In this document: piece after piece, positions 36,586 through 46,112 of the stretch | How positions within the stretch are numbered: the first letter of the stretch is position 1 | Layout of the letters: each line of letters begins with the position of its first letter | Origin: Candidatus Altimarinota bacterium | GTDB taxonomy: Bacteria; Patescibacteriota; Gracilibacteria; BD1-5; UBA6164 | Assembly: GCA_028713225.1 (NCBI GenBank) | Contig: JAQTOS010000007.1 | Location: 25,099 to 89,098 of the forward strand | Direction: 5' to 3' | DNA length: 64,000 nucleotides | The notes under the pieces: model-generated | Told to the model about the DNA's origin: nothing | Database searches by the model: none | What the model saw: the letters and a program-made list of their open reading frames with translations, nothing else | Made by a program: the position numbers and the translations under genes

Positions 36586-37751
36586 TTAAATTAATTTGTA
36601 AATATTTTCTAGTATATTATTTTTAGATTTAATACTAAATTTTCAATTCTTAACTTTTTCAAATCAATTTAGTATAAATTCATTTCTAACTTCTCTATTA
36701 TTAATCAAAAACTCCAATTTATCAACTATTTTATTAATAATATCATTTTTTTCTTCATTATTAATTTTTTCTAATAAAGTATCTATATTTAAATTGTATT
36801 TATCTATATATTGATATTTCATAGTGTGAAATTTATTTTTATAATCAATAACAAATCAATCATTTCAATCATTTATTATATTATTAATAGCAAATGTATC
36901 TATACTTATAGGAATAGATCAATAAGTAAATGCTTCTAAAAAAACCATTCCAAATATATCCTGAATAGTTGGCATTATATAAAAATCAGATTTTTTAAAA
37001 TATTCCATAACTTCATCTCTAGAAATAAGTCACAAAAAATGTATTTTGGTACTATTTTCATATTTTTTTAACATATCACTATTTACTTGAGAAATAAAAG
37101 TAAAATGTATATTTTCATATTTTTGAATTAAAATATTAGCAATATCAAGGAGTATATGTCATCATTTCCTTTCAAAAAATTGTTTTCAAACAAAAAGAAT
37201 ATTAATATTGTCTTTTTGTTTCCAATTTAAAATATTTTCAATAGTATGATTAACTTTTATAGCTGGATATAAAATTTCTAATTTATAATCTAAATCATTT
37301 CATAAATATGATTGAAATCAAATCTTTGCATTATCTGACCAAAATACTATTTTTTACACCTTTTTTGTTTTAATAAAAATTTTACAATAAACTTATTTAT
37401 AATATTTTCAGAAATTTTATTACTAAATCTATTTAATGATTCATAACAATCTAAATCCAAAACATAATCTCAAAATAATGGAATTGATTGACAAGAAAAA
37501 ATAATATCTCAAGGTAATTTTTTAAAAGTTATATTTGGTAAAAAATAATATTTTTTTATAAAATTAATTATATTTTGTTTTAAAAGTTCAATATTATTAA
37601 GGTTATTAGTATTATTTATAGCAGTTTTTTGATAATTTTTTCAAAAATCATCTTTATTTATATATTCAATTCACTCTGGTGGATTATCAAACATTTCTTG
37701 ATAAACTGGATGAATATTTCAAGGGATATGATTAAAATATACTTTTTTCAT
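36586..37751 (-). pseudogene. Frameshifted GT-B glycosyltransferase
   Basis: Two frames together make one glycosyltransferase of about 388 residues. The first (37751 down to 37347, 134 residues, ATG start) ends at a UAG right after an A6 run. The second frame continues from there to 36586 with VFWSDNAKIGFQSYLG, NILFVGKQFFERKGG, IHFLGLISRDEV and MPTIQDIFGMVFLEAFTYG, the classic C-terminal half. A single missing A in the run would restore one frame. So it may be a decayed gene, a sequencing or assembly error in a homopolymer, or a case of slippage. No classical -1 slippery heptamer with matching codon phase was seen. Confidence 0.75.
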
Positions 37752-37753
37752 TT

Positions 37754-38926
37754 TTATTTATTAAAAATAAATTCACTAATTTTGTTAAAATAAGTATCTG
37801 AACTAAAATTAGTTTTTACAGAGTCTATAGAATTTATAATAATTTTTTCTTTTTCATTTTCAGAAAAATCAAAATATAAATTAATCTTTTTAACAAATTC
37901 ATCTATATTTTTCTCTTCACATAAAAATCAATTATATCAATCTTTTATTAATTCTGTTAATCCTCATATATTTGATGCTATAACTGGTATTCAACAGGCC
38001 ATAGATTCTATAGCGGATATAGAAGTAGCTTCTATTACTCAATTAGAATTTATGCTTGGAATAATCACCATATCACTTATGCAATAATAATCTTTTATTT
38101 TTTCATTAGAAATATCTCAAGTTAAAATAATTTTACTTAATACTCATAAATTGTTTATTTTATCTAAAACCTTATTTTTTTCTTGTCATTCTCATGTGAT
38201 AATAAGTAAAAAATCTTCAGACAGCTTATTTATTATATCAATTGTATAAATTACTCAATTTTTTTCTACTAATCTTCTAGGACAAAAAATAACTTTTTTA
38301 TCTTCTAAAATTCAATATTTTTTTCTTAAATTATTTTTTTCATTAAATTCTATTGGTGAAAATTTGGAAATATCTGTGAAATTTGGAAAATTTTTTATTT
38401 TATCCGAATTAATTCAAAAAGAAATTGCATGATTTTTTAGTCTTTCATCTACTGCAATAATTTTATCAGCTAATTCATATCATGATTTTTCTATGAATAA
38501 GCTATAATCATATCATTTAGAATTATTTTTAACTATTTTATCTGATAAATTCATATTTGTTAAATCTCAATGAAGAGTTAGAATTTTTAGATTATTTTTT
38601 GATAAATATTTAGAAATATAATATAGACTAACTACATCTTGAAAATGAAAAATAGTATTATTTATATTTTTATTAGAAATTTGTTTATAAATAATTTTTG
38701 ATAATATAAAATAATATAAATTTATTCACTTGTTATTATTTATTAAGTAAATAATTTTTGAAATAAATATAATAAATAAATTAAAAATACTATTAATAGA
38801 ATATGGTGTTACTATTTCAGAATTTACTCAATTTGATAAATATAAATTATTAAGATTTTTTACATAAGTAGATAGTCATCAACTTTTATTTATATCATAA
38901 ATAGTAATTACAAATATTTTTTTCAT
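37754..38926 (-). CDS. Family 4 glycosyltransferase
   Basis: 390 residues. The N terminus contains INKSGGLSTYVKNL (glycine loop by UGA codons). The C-terminal domain shows FCPRRLVEKNGVIYTID, DFLLIITGEGQEKN, ILTGDISNEKI and ISAIESMACGIPVIAS. This is a GT4-type transferase of the polysaccharide locus, with no membrane anchor. Its stop lies 2 bases before the start of the frameshifted glycosyltransferase, so the two were translated together. Confidence 0.88.
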
Positions 38927-38941
38927 TATTATTTTTATTAT

Positions 38942-39646
38942 TTAAATAATTCAAGATTTCATTATTAATTCAATGGCATTATTAGAAACTTCACTATTAT
39001 TAATATCATTTAATTCATTTAATTTATTTTTATCTATTTTTTCTAATTCATTCTCATCTAAAAAATATATGTATAATAAATTATAAAAATGTCTATCTGA
39101 AAATTCTTGAAATCAAATAAAATTTAAACTTCAATCTTTTGGAATTAATCATATTTTTGATTTTAACCTAGAAATCACATGTTCTTTAGGATCTGGTAAT
39201 CAATTATTATCTTTTGATACTTTTGGATTAAAATAACCTCAAATTACATCTATTTTTCAAGAATCTTCTTGAGAATCATCAGGTCTTTTATATCAATAAA
39301 ATTTTCAAGTTTTTCTACTATATAATAATACTCATGCAGACAATGGGTTATATTTAATTTTTTCTGAAAGTTGACCAGAATTAATTAATTTTAAATAAGC
39401 ATGATAAGTATGAAAATATCATTCCTGATAAGATTTTATATTTCAATTAGAACTAAAAATAGGATTTATAATAATTTCTCAATTAGTTGTTCAAGAAAAT
39501 AATGGATCATTATATTTTAATTTCCTTTGAGTTTCTAAGACTGTATCAACTAAGGACGAAAAAGTTTGTCTAAAAAATGCTACTGAAGATATAGAATTAT
39601 GAAAAATATTTAAATCTCTTCTTAAAATATGTATTTTATCTGCCAT
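38942..39646 (-). CDS. Nudix-like protein with degenerate box, 234 residues
   Basis: The central part contains LSAGVLLYSRKTGKFYGYKR, KIDVIGGYFNP, then DPKEHVISRLKSKIGL, and NFIGFQEF. The order of beta strand, GG turn and helix resembles a Nudix fold, but the catalytic REUxEExGU glutamates are absent (SRLKSKIG instead). It is probably not a normal Nudix hydrolase and may bind a nucleotide-sugar (inference). No signal peptide or membrane helix is present. It lies in the middle of a minus operon of glycosyltransferase genes, 15 bases before the next gene. Confidence 0.6.
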
Positions 39647-39682
39647 AATTTTATTATAAATTATAAATTCTAAACTATTATA

Positions 39683-40765
39683 CTATTTTAATCTAGATAA
39701 ATCAAAAATTTTCTCTGCGCTTTTTCAATCTCAAAATGGATTATACCAGTTTATATCTTTTTTTTCTAATTCTCTGAAAGCTTGAATTATTTTTTCTTTA
39801 TTATTTCACACTAAAATTGCTCATCAAACTTCAAGAGTTTCAGGTCTTTCAGTATTTTCTCTAAGTATTAAAGTTCTTTTTTGTAATATACAAGCTTCTT
39901 CTTGTATTCATCAACTATCTGTTGCTATAAAATAAGCATTTGATTCTAAAATAATATTATCAAAGAATCAAACTGGTTCTATTACTATAAAACTATCTAA
40001 TAATCATTCTAATCAAAATTTAATAATATTATTTTTTGTTCTTGGATGAATTGGAAATAATATTTTTTTAGCTGATATATTACTTAATTCAATTAATGCT
40101 TTTAATATATTTTCAATATTTTCTTTATTATCAACATTACTTGGTCTATGAGAAGTTAATAAAATATAATCATTTTCTTTAATTTTATATTTATCTAAAA
40201 CTTTATTAGTTTGAGATTTTGATAATTCTTTTATCATATAAACAGCATCGACTACAGTATTTCAAACTACAAAAATTTTATTTTCATCTATATTTTCTTT
40301 TAAAAGTATTTCTTTTTGTCTAAGTGCTGGTGAAAATAAAAAATCTGATAAATGGTCTGTGCATATTCTATTTATCTCTTCAGGCATACTTTTATCATAA
40401 GATCTAAGTCAAGCTTCTATATGAGCTACTTTAATTCATAATTTTGAAGCTACAAGTCATCAAGCTAAAACAGTATTTGTATCTCATTGAACATATACAA
40501 TATCTGGTTTTTCATTTAATAATATTTTTTCAATTTCTATCATCATTTTACCAGTCATTTCTCAATGATTTCATCAATTAATTCCTAAATTATATTTTGC
40601 TTCTGATAATTTTAATTCATCAAAAAAAACCTTATCCATATTAGTTGAATAATGTTGATTGGAATGTATAACAAAATAGTCTAAATTATTTTGTTCTGCA
40701 TATTTCAGACAAGAATAAAGTTTTATTATTTCTGGACGAGTTCAAAGAATAAAGCAATGTTTCAT
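39683..40765 (-). CDS. wecB: UDP-N-acetylglucosamine 2-epimerase (non-hydrolysing)
   Basis: 360 residues, normal length. Motifs are HCFILGTRPEIIKLYS, NYNLGINGGNHGEMTGKM-like segments, VQGDTNTVLAG, VAHIEAGLRSYD, MPEEINR and TDHLSDFLF, and TSHRPSNVD. It converts UDP-GlcNAc to UDP-ManNAc in the cytoplasm for cell-wall or capsule glycans. The glycines of several invariant motifs come from UGA. It is the second gene of a tight pair (3-base gap) with the upstream glycosyltransferase. With Ugd it could also lead to UDP-ManNAcA, although no separate WecC is seen. Confidence 0.9.
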
Positions 40766-40768
40766 TTT

Positions 40769-41914
40769 TTATTTAGTTATTTTCTTATATTCATTATAAA
40801 TTTTATCTCCTATAATATCCCATGTGTAATTATTTACTACTGTATTATATCGATTTTCTTTTATTATATCTAAATTACTTATTTTTCAAGTTATAAAATC
40901 AATTAGAATATTTTTTAAATCTTCTATATTCTCTTTTTCTATCAAAAATCAATTTTTTCAATTTTCTATTATATCTTCTGGTCATCCGCATTTAGTGGAA
41001 ATAACTGCTAATTTTGAAGCCATGGCTTCTATTATAGTCATTCCAAATCATTCTGTTCTACTAGGTAATATAAATAAATCACTTGTTTTGTATTCTCTTA
41101 TCAAATCATCTCAAACTATTTTTCACTTGAATATTATATATTTTTCTAAATGGCATTTTTGTACTAATTTTTTATATTCATCTTCTTGATATCAGTATCA
41201 AACTAAATGGAATTCTACTTTTTTTTCCTCAAGTATATTTTTATCTATTTTTTTTATTGATTCAATAAGTAAATCTATTCACTTAGTCCATTCTAATCTT
41301 CACACAAAAAGTATTTTATAAATATCTTCTTTCTTTTCTTCTTTTAGATTTTCAAACTCTTCTATATTTACTCAATTTCATATAACAACTATGTTTTTAT
41401 TTACATTTGGATATTTCAAAAAACTAGATCAAACAGAAATTATAGTATTATATTTCAATTTAGTTAATAAAAATTTTTCTATAAAATAATAAAAAGTTTT
41501 GTTTCATACATCCATTAAATTAGCTCAATGAATAGTTGCTATTATAGGAATATTTAAAAATATTGATGATAATTTTCCAGATAGTAGTCATAAAAAAGTA
41601 TGAGCATGAATTAAATCATATTTTTGTTTTTTATTCTCTTTTAAAACTCTGAAAAATATTGAATAAATAGATAAAATTCTCTCTGAAAAGTCAAAAAAAT
41701 GTTTTACCCTACCACATCTGATAATTCTTAATTTTCAATCTAATAATATTTCATCTTGATTATATATTTTTTCGTCATCTCATTTCAAAGATCTAACAAA
41801 TAAATCAATTTCGCAATTTTTATTTTTTATAAGTTTCTCACAAATATTTCTTACATGTATTTGCCCTCATCAAACAATTGGCTCCCAAGCATCAATTATC
41901 ATTGCTATTTTCAT
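40769..41914 (-). CDS. Family 4 glycosyltransferase
   Basis: 381 residues. It starts KIAMIIDAGEPIVGGGQIHV, the usual N-terminal GGG loop. The acceptor-side block is KYDLIHAHTF, and the donor domain has KILFVGRLEGTKGID, FHLVGYGYQEDE and LPSRTEGFGMTIIEAMAS (EX7E). It transfers a sugar during surface-polysaccharide assembly. The start lies after a 373-bp gap, so it is the first gene of the inner operon that continues through wecB. A palindrome 52 bases upstream (41966-41993) could act as its operator or end the preceding transcript. Confidence 0.9.
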
Positions 41915-41965
41915 AAAACACTTTTATTTTTAATAATATTTACTTGCTAATTTTAATAAAAAGTA

Positions 41966-41993
41966 AGTTTTAACAAGTATGCTTGTTAAAACT
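41966..41993. repeat. 12-bp inverted repeat upstream of the GT4 gene
   Basis: Perfect arms 41966-41977 and 41982-41993 around a 4-base loop. On the minus strand a T-rich stretch follows, so it may terminate the toxin-antitoxin transcript or regulate the next gene. Confidence 0.5.
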
Positions 41994-42160
41994 ATAAAGT
42001 TATAGTCAATTTCAAAAATTATTTATGGTTTTTTCATGAGTGATAATAACTTTTAAAAATACTTACTGAATTAAACTTCCCAAGGATATAGTATATTATA
42101 TCTATAATTTTTTCTTTTCTCTAAAGTAATTATATTTCATATATTATTGTATTTTTCTTC

Positions 42161-42227
42161 AAAATAATTAAATATTTTTGGTAGTAGGGTATATAAAATA
42201 TTTAATTATTTTGGTAGTATGGTATAT
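42161..42227. repeat. Interleaved 18-bp inverted and 19-bp direct repeats
   Basis: Inverted arms 42161-42178 and 42195-42212 are perfect complements. Direct copies 42176-42194 and 42209-42227 differ at one base. Both lie in the same 67 bases, about 60 bases downstream of the toxin gene. Confidence 0.65.
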
Positions 42228-42287
42228 TTTTATTATTGTGTAATCAATTGCTATTCTCATGAAAAAGCCTCTAAAAAACAAAAAATA

Positions 42288-42635
42288 TTACAAATAGATA
42301 TTGTAATATTTTCAAGAAATCAAACATTCTTGATTCTTGTCTTTCCAATTTAAAATATCTTTCTTATGTATATCCCATGATAAATTTTCTCAATAATTTT
42401 TATCTTTTTTATCAAAAATATTTATAAATAAAATTATTAATTCATTCTTGTCAAAAACAATAACTAGCCTATATGTCTTATTATTTGTCTTTAATTTTAT
42501 TTTTACATAAGGATCTTTAAAATTTATAAAATTCTTTGAATTTATATTTATTTTTAAAACAAGATCATTTATACTCATATCACTAACAATTTTATTAAAT
42601 TGCTTTTCAAAAAAATCAGTAATTATAAATTTCAT
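42288..42635 (-). CDS. RelE/ParE-like toxin
   Basis: 115 residues. The N terminus KFIITDFFEKQFNKIV and the later KTYRLVIVFDKNELIILFINIFDKKDKNYG block, with alternating strands and a Lys-rich end, follow the ParE/RelE plasmid-stabilisation fold. Such toxins cut mRNA on the ribosome or block gyrase. The family's catalytic residues cannot be assigned by eye. Its ATG overlaps the antitoxin stop by one base, the usual arrangement for translational coupling. It has a long C-terminal tail of about 35 residues beyond the RelE core. Confidence 0.72.
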
Positions 42636-42889
42636 TATGCTTTTCTCATAAGTGATAATAAATTTTCATGTTCTTCTGATCATAAAACTTCAGCACTTCA
42701 TAATATAGATTCAAATTCTATATCTGATTTATTTAGTAAACTTTCATACATTTTAATATCTATTAAAACAGCTTTTGGTTTATTGTTAACAAAAATGATT
42801 TTATTCCCTGTTTTTTCTATATTATTTATATAAAAAGAAGCTTTTTTTCTTATATCAGTGATAGATATAAAATTGTCTACAAATGTCAT
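42635..42889 (-). CDS. Phd/YefM-like antitoxin
   Basis: 84 residues. The start FISITDIRKKASFYINNIEK, followed by KIIFVNNKPKAVLIDIKMYESL, is the typical Phd/YefM DNA-binding fold. The ATG at 42889 is preferred to upstream starts because the Phd fold begins there. These antitoxins bind their toxin and repress the operon. The pair sits between two glycosyltransferase genes and has no relation to glycan synthesis, so it is probably a passenger. Confidence 0.75.
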
Positions 42890-42949
42890 ATTAAATTTAG
42901 TTACAAATATACTACAAATTATTATAATCACATATTTTATAAATCAAAT

Positions 42950-44068
42950 CTATTTTAAAATTTCCTTATAAACATCTAAAGTTTTCTCTATATTTTCTTC
43001 CCATCTAAATTCTTTTTTTGTGATTTTAGTACATTTTCAATTTTTGAAATCTATAACTTTTTTTACTATATCTGATATATTTCCAGGTTCTACGAAATTC
43101 ACATTTCAGCAAGCTACTTCTGGAATAGCAGCAACTTCTGTAGTTATTAGATTTTGCCCAAGAGCTGAAACTTCCGCAACAGCGAAGCCAAATCATTCTA
43201 CAAGTGAAGGAATTATTACAAAATCAGAAACTAATATATAATTTGGAAGTTCTAGATTAGAAACCGCTGGAATAAGTACAATATTATCTCTTATTTTTAA
43301 ATCATCTATTAGATTTTCTATTTTAGTAATTGGATTATTAGAGCTATGTGGAACAATTAGTAAAGCTTTGAATTCTGGAACTTTTTTAACTATTTCAGGA
43401 ATAGCTTTTATATAATATTCAAGTCATTTTGAAATCCCTGGCCTACCATAAAAAAGTCATACATAATTATTTTCTAGTCATAAATCTTTTCTTATTTGAG
43501 AAAAATTTTCTATATCAAAATTATCTCTATTCCAAAAACTATAATCAATTCAATTATAAATTGTAATAAGTTTAGAATCATCTAATCAAAAATGTATCCT
43601 AAGAGAATTTTTCGTATAGTTTGAAACACAAATGTATTTTTGATATGGAAATTTAAAAATAAGTGATTCGAATATTTTGAAAAAAAATCATTTAAATCAC
43701 ATAAATTTGTACCATAATTGTCCAAAAATTTCATGAACTGTTAAAACTACTTTTTTTCATGAAAACATTCAAATAAGCGATGCTGGAATAGCTGAATTAT
43801 AAGTTGTTGTATGAATTATATCACATTTTTTTGCTAGTTTTATTCAAGTAAAAATACTATAAAACATAAAATCATATCTATTATTCCCTACTCTATATAT
43901 TTCTATATTCCCGTTTTTTTCGTATTTTTCCAAAGATTTATCATATTTTGAAGTCAAAACAACTATATCATTTCATGCAGAAGCTAGTCTAGAAATAATA
44001 TTTTCAAAAAGTATTTCAACTCATCAAATATGAGGTTTATATAAATCTAGTATAAAAAGTATTTTCAT
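42950..44068 (-). CDS. Family 4 glycosyltransferase
   Basis: 372 residues. It starts KILFILDLYKPHIGGVEILF with the N-terminal glycine loop. It contains KCDIIHTTTYNSAIP, LTVHEIFG and YICVSNYTKNSL, and the donor domain shows WLFYGRPGISKGLEYYI-like and LIPAVSNLELP segments and VEGFGFAVAEVSALGQ. This is a standard GT4 enzyme of surface-polysaccharide synthesis. It is followed by the antitoxin gene with a 60-base gap and preceded by the DUF2304/GT2 gene with 7 bases between, so those two are co-transcribed. Confidence 0.88.
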
Positions 44069-44075
44069 CTTTTTT

Positions 44076-45104
44076 TTATTTAAAAAATTTAGTCCAAATC
44101 ATCTTTAGTGCAATATTAATAGCATTAGAAGACTTTTGTCATTTTGACATACTGTAAGTTGTATATTTGATGTTTACAGGCACTTCCATAAATGATATTT
44201 TTTTAGTTGCGATTATATCAATCATTTCAGATGCATATCACATATCATCTATAGTTAATCTAATTTTATCTATTATTTCTCTTCTAAATACTCTATAACC
44301 ATTATGAGCATCTGTAAGCTTGATATTACTTATAAAAAATGTGAATAATATTCCAAGTTTTAAAACTATTTTTCTAATTAGTCCTACATTTGTATTTGTC
44401 TTAGTAATGAATCTAGAACCAAGAACTACATCTATATTTTCGTTATTTTTTAGTACATTTAAGAAATTATCTAAATCATTTATATCGTGTTGCCCGTCAG
44501 CATCAAAAGTAACAATATATTTATTTTCTGAATATCTTCTAATATATTCAAAACCAGTTTCAAGTGCTGCTCCTCATCATCTATTTTTAGAATGATTTAA
44601 TAGAGTAATTTTATCCGAGTATCAAGTTAATATTTTTCTTGATTTATCAGTTGACCCGTCATTTACTATAAGTATATCAGTATTTTTTTGAGAAACTAAT
44701 TTGTTAATAGTATCTTCCAAAACTTGTTCTTCATTATATACTCTAACTAGGAAACAAACATCTTGAGATAAAATTTTCTTTGAGCTATTTTCTATAGCCA
44801 TTTCTCTTATAAGTCTACTTATATCTTCCCTATTATTCTCCACTTTTGAAAGTAAAAGTAGCGAAAAATAAAGTAAAAATATAATTGAAGCATAAACTAG
44901 CAAATCAGCTCATCTTTGTAAGCCAAAAAATCAACCTAAAGTATTTAGAAAATTTGGGAAAAAAGTAAACAAAGCTAAAGCAATTCAAACTGAAATAAAA
45001 ATCAAAAAATGTAGAGCATTAAATTTTTGCTTTTTCGCTATATCAAAAGCAAGTATGAATATGACAATAGCTGATACTATGAAAAAAACTTGTAATAAAT
45101 TCAT
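44076..45104 (-). CDS. DUF2304-GT2 fusion: membrane-anchored family 2 glycosyltransferase
   Basis: 342 residues. Residues 1-105 have three membrane helices in the DUF2304 pattern (VFFIVSAIVIFILAF; LFTFFPNFLNTLGGFFGLQRGADLL). After a short charged linker the GT-A domain begins near residue 120 with CFLVRVYNEEQVLEDTI, then ILIVNDGSTDKS, VTFDADGQHD and LTDAHNGYRVFRREI. DUF2304 and GT2 proteins usually occur as neighbouring separate genes; here one open frame holds both. It probably makes a lipid-linked sugar at the membrane. It is the first gene of the minus polysaccharide operon. Confidence 0.85.
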
Positions 45105-45130
45105 TTTTTGAAAAAATGAGATAAATAAAT

Positions 45131-45270
45131 AATTAGAAGAAATCCCCCGCCCTTTGGGCATACCACAGGCACTTCCTTTGGTCGCCCACTTAATTAAGGG
45201 GGACTTTGAATATGAACTAGATCCCCCTTATTAAGGGGGATGTCCATTTAGGACAGGGGGATTTTCTTCT
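45131..45270. repeat. GC-rich nested palindromic element
   Basis: About 140 bases with runs of five C or G in an otherwise AT-rich gap. The outer arms (AGAAGAAATCCCCC near 45135-45148 and the complement near 45256-45270) bracket a near-repeat TTAATTAAGGGGGAC / TTATTAAGGGGGAT (45190-45241) and an inner palindrome at 45221-45241. It carries no gene and resembles a small dispersed palindromic (MITE/REP-type) unit. It lies between the divergent GT2 and ahpC genes. Confidence 0.65.
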
Positions 45271-45295
45271 ATTACTTCTAATTTAATAAAAAAAC

Positions 45296-45323
45296 TTGAA
45301 AAATCAAAATTTAATTGTATATT
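45296..45323 (+). promoter_or_regulatory. Promoter of ahpC
   Basis: TTGAAA (45296-45301), a 16-base spacer and TATATT (45318-45323), about 50 bases before the start codon. Confidence 0.6.
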
Positions 45324-45327
45324 GTAG

Positions 45328-45350
45328 ATGATAATGAGAAAGATTATCAT
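45328..45350. promoter_or_regulatory. Fur/PerR-like operator upstream of ahpC
   Basis: An inverted repeat ATGATAATGAGAAAGATTATCAT, given here as arms ATGATAAT and ATTATCAT around 7 bases, resembles the Fur/PerR box family (GATAATGATAATCATTATC). It starts 4 bases after the -10 box and so overlaps the likely transcription start, the position of a repressor site. Peroxide- or iron-responsive control of a peroxiredoxin gene would be expected. Confidence 0.6.
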
Positions 45351-45374
45351 TTTAATTAATAATTTTATAAAAAT

Positions 45375-45980
45375 ATGGAAGAATTCGTATATGAATTTGC
45401 AAAAATTGATAATGTTGCGCCTAGATTTGAATTACCTGCTTATGATCCAGTTAAAGATGAAGAAACTAAAGTTTCTCTAGAATCTATGAAAGGAAAATGG
45501 ACTGTATTATTTTTCTATCCTGCTGATTTCACTTTCGTTTGTCCAACTGAATTAAAAGATATGGCTGATGCTAAATCTACATTTGATGAAATGGGTGTTG
45601 AGATACTAGCTATTTCTACTGATACTATTTTTTCTCACAGAGCTTGGGTAAAACATGAAAGACTTATGCAAGGATTTCCTTACAAAATGTTGGCTGATCA
45701 TGCACTAGAAGTTTCTGAAGTATATAATGTACTTGATGAAGAATCTGGAATTGCTGGAAGAGGAACTTTTGTAATAGATCCAGAAGGAATTATCAGAACT
45801 ATAGAAGTAGCATCTGGTCCTCTTGGAAGAAACTCTGAAGAATTAATCAGAAAATTATCTGCACTACAATTTATGAATAAAAATCCAGGTGTAGCATGTC
45901 CTGCTAAATGGGTTATGGGAAATAAAACTCTAACTCCATCTATCAAAATTGCTTGAGAAGTTTATGAAGCCTTAAATTAA
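45375..45980 (+). CDS. ahpC: Peroxiredoxin, AhpC/2-Cys type
   Basis: 201 residues. It reduces hydrogen peroxide and organic peroxides through a cysteine pair. The peroxidatic Cys56 lies in FTFVCPTEL and the resolving Cys175 in GVACPAKW. YPADFTF, HRAWVKH and GRGTFVIDPEG complete the typical 2-Cys pattern. Only one glycine of twelve is UGA, near the C terminus (IAGEVYEALN); the others are GGA or GGT. Nearby genes use UGA widely, so the gene is either highly expressed or recently acquired. It needs a thioredoxin-like or AhpF reductant, not seen here. It is a single gene with its own promoter, operator and terminator. Confidence 0.93.
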
Positions 45981-46001
45981 TATTTTGCTTAGATTTTTTA
46001 C

Positions 46002-46037
46002 AAAAGTAGTGAACGAAAATATTCGTTCACTACTTTT
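46002..46037 (+). terminator. Terminator of ahpC
   Basis: Perfect 16-bp arms (46002-46017 and 46022-46037) with A and T tracts at the outer ends. Confidence 0.85.
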
Positions 46038-46112
46038 TTTGTATTTTTCTCTTGCAATAATCTCAAAAATAATTATGTTAATCTCTTTTTTAATTATTAA
46101 TAAAAGAAGATT

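Larger units (their letters stand above)
41915..42287. other. Gap with a palindrome and overlapping direct/inverted repeats
   Basis: No gene seen in this 373-bp gap between the glycosyltransferase and the toxin gene. It holds a 12-bp inverted repeat (41966-41993). It also holds an 18-bp AT-rich inverted repeat (42161-42178 and 42195-42212) interleaved with a 19-bp direct repeat (42176-42194 and 42209-42227, one mismatch) carrying GGTAGTA.GGTATAT. Confidence 0.5.

Noticed and set aside
45698..45946. Minus-strand open frame inside ahpC
   Set aside because: It is a shadow of the conserved peroxiredoxin frame.
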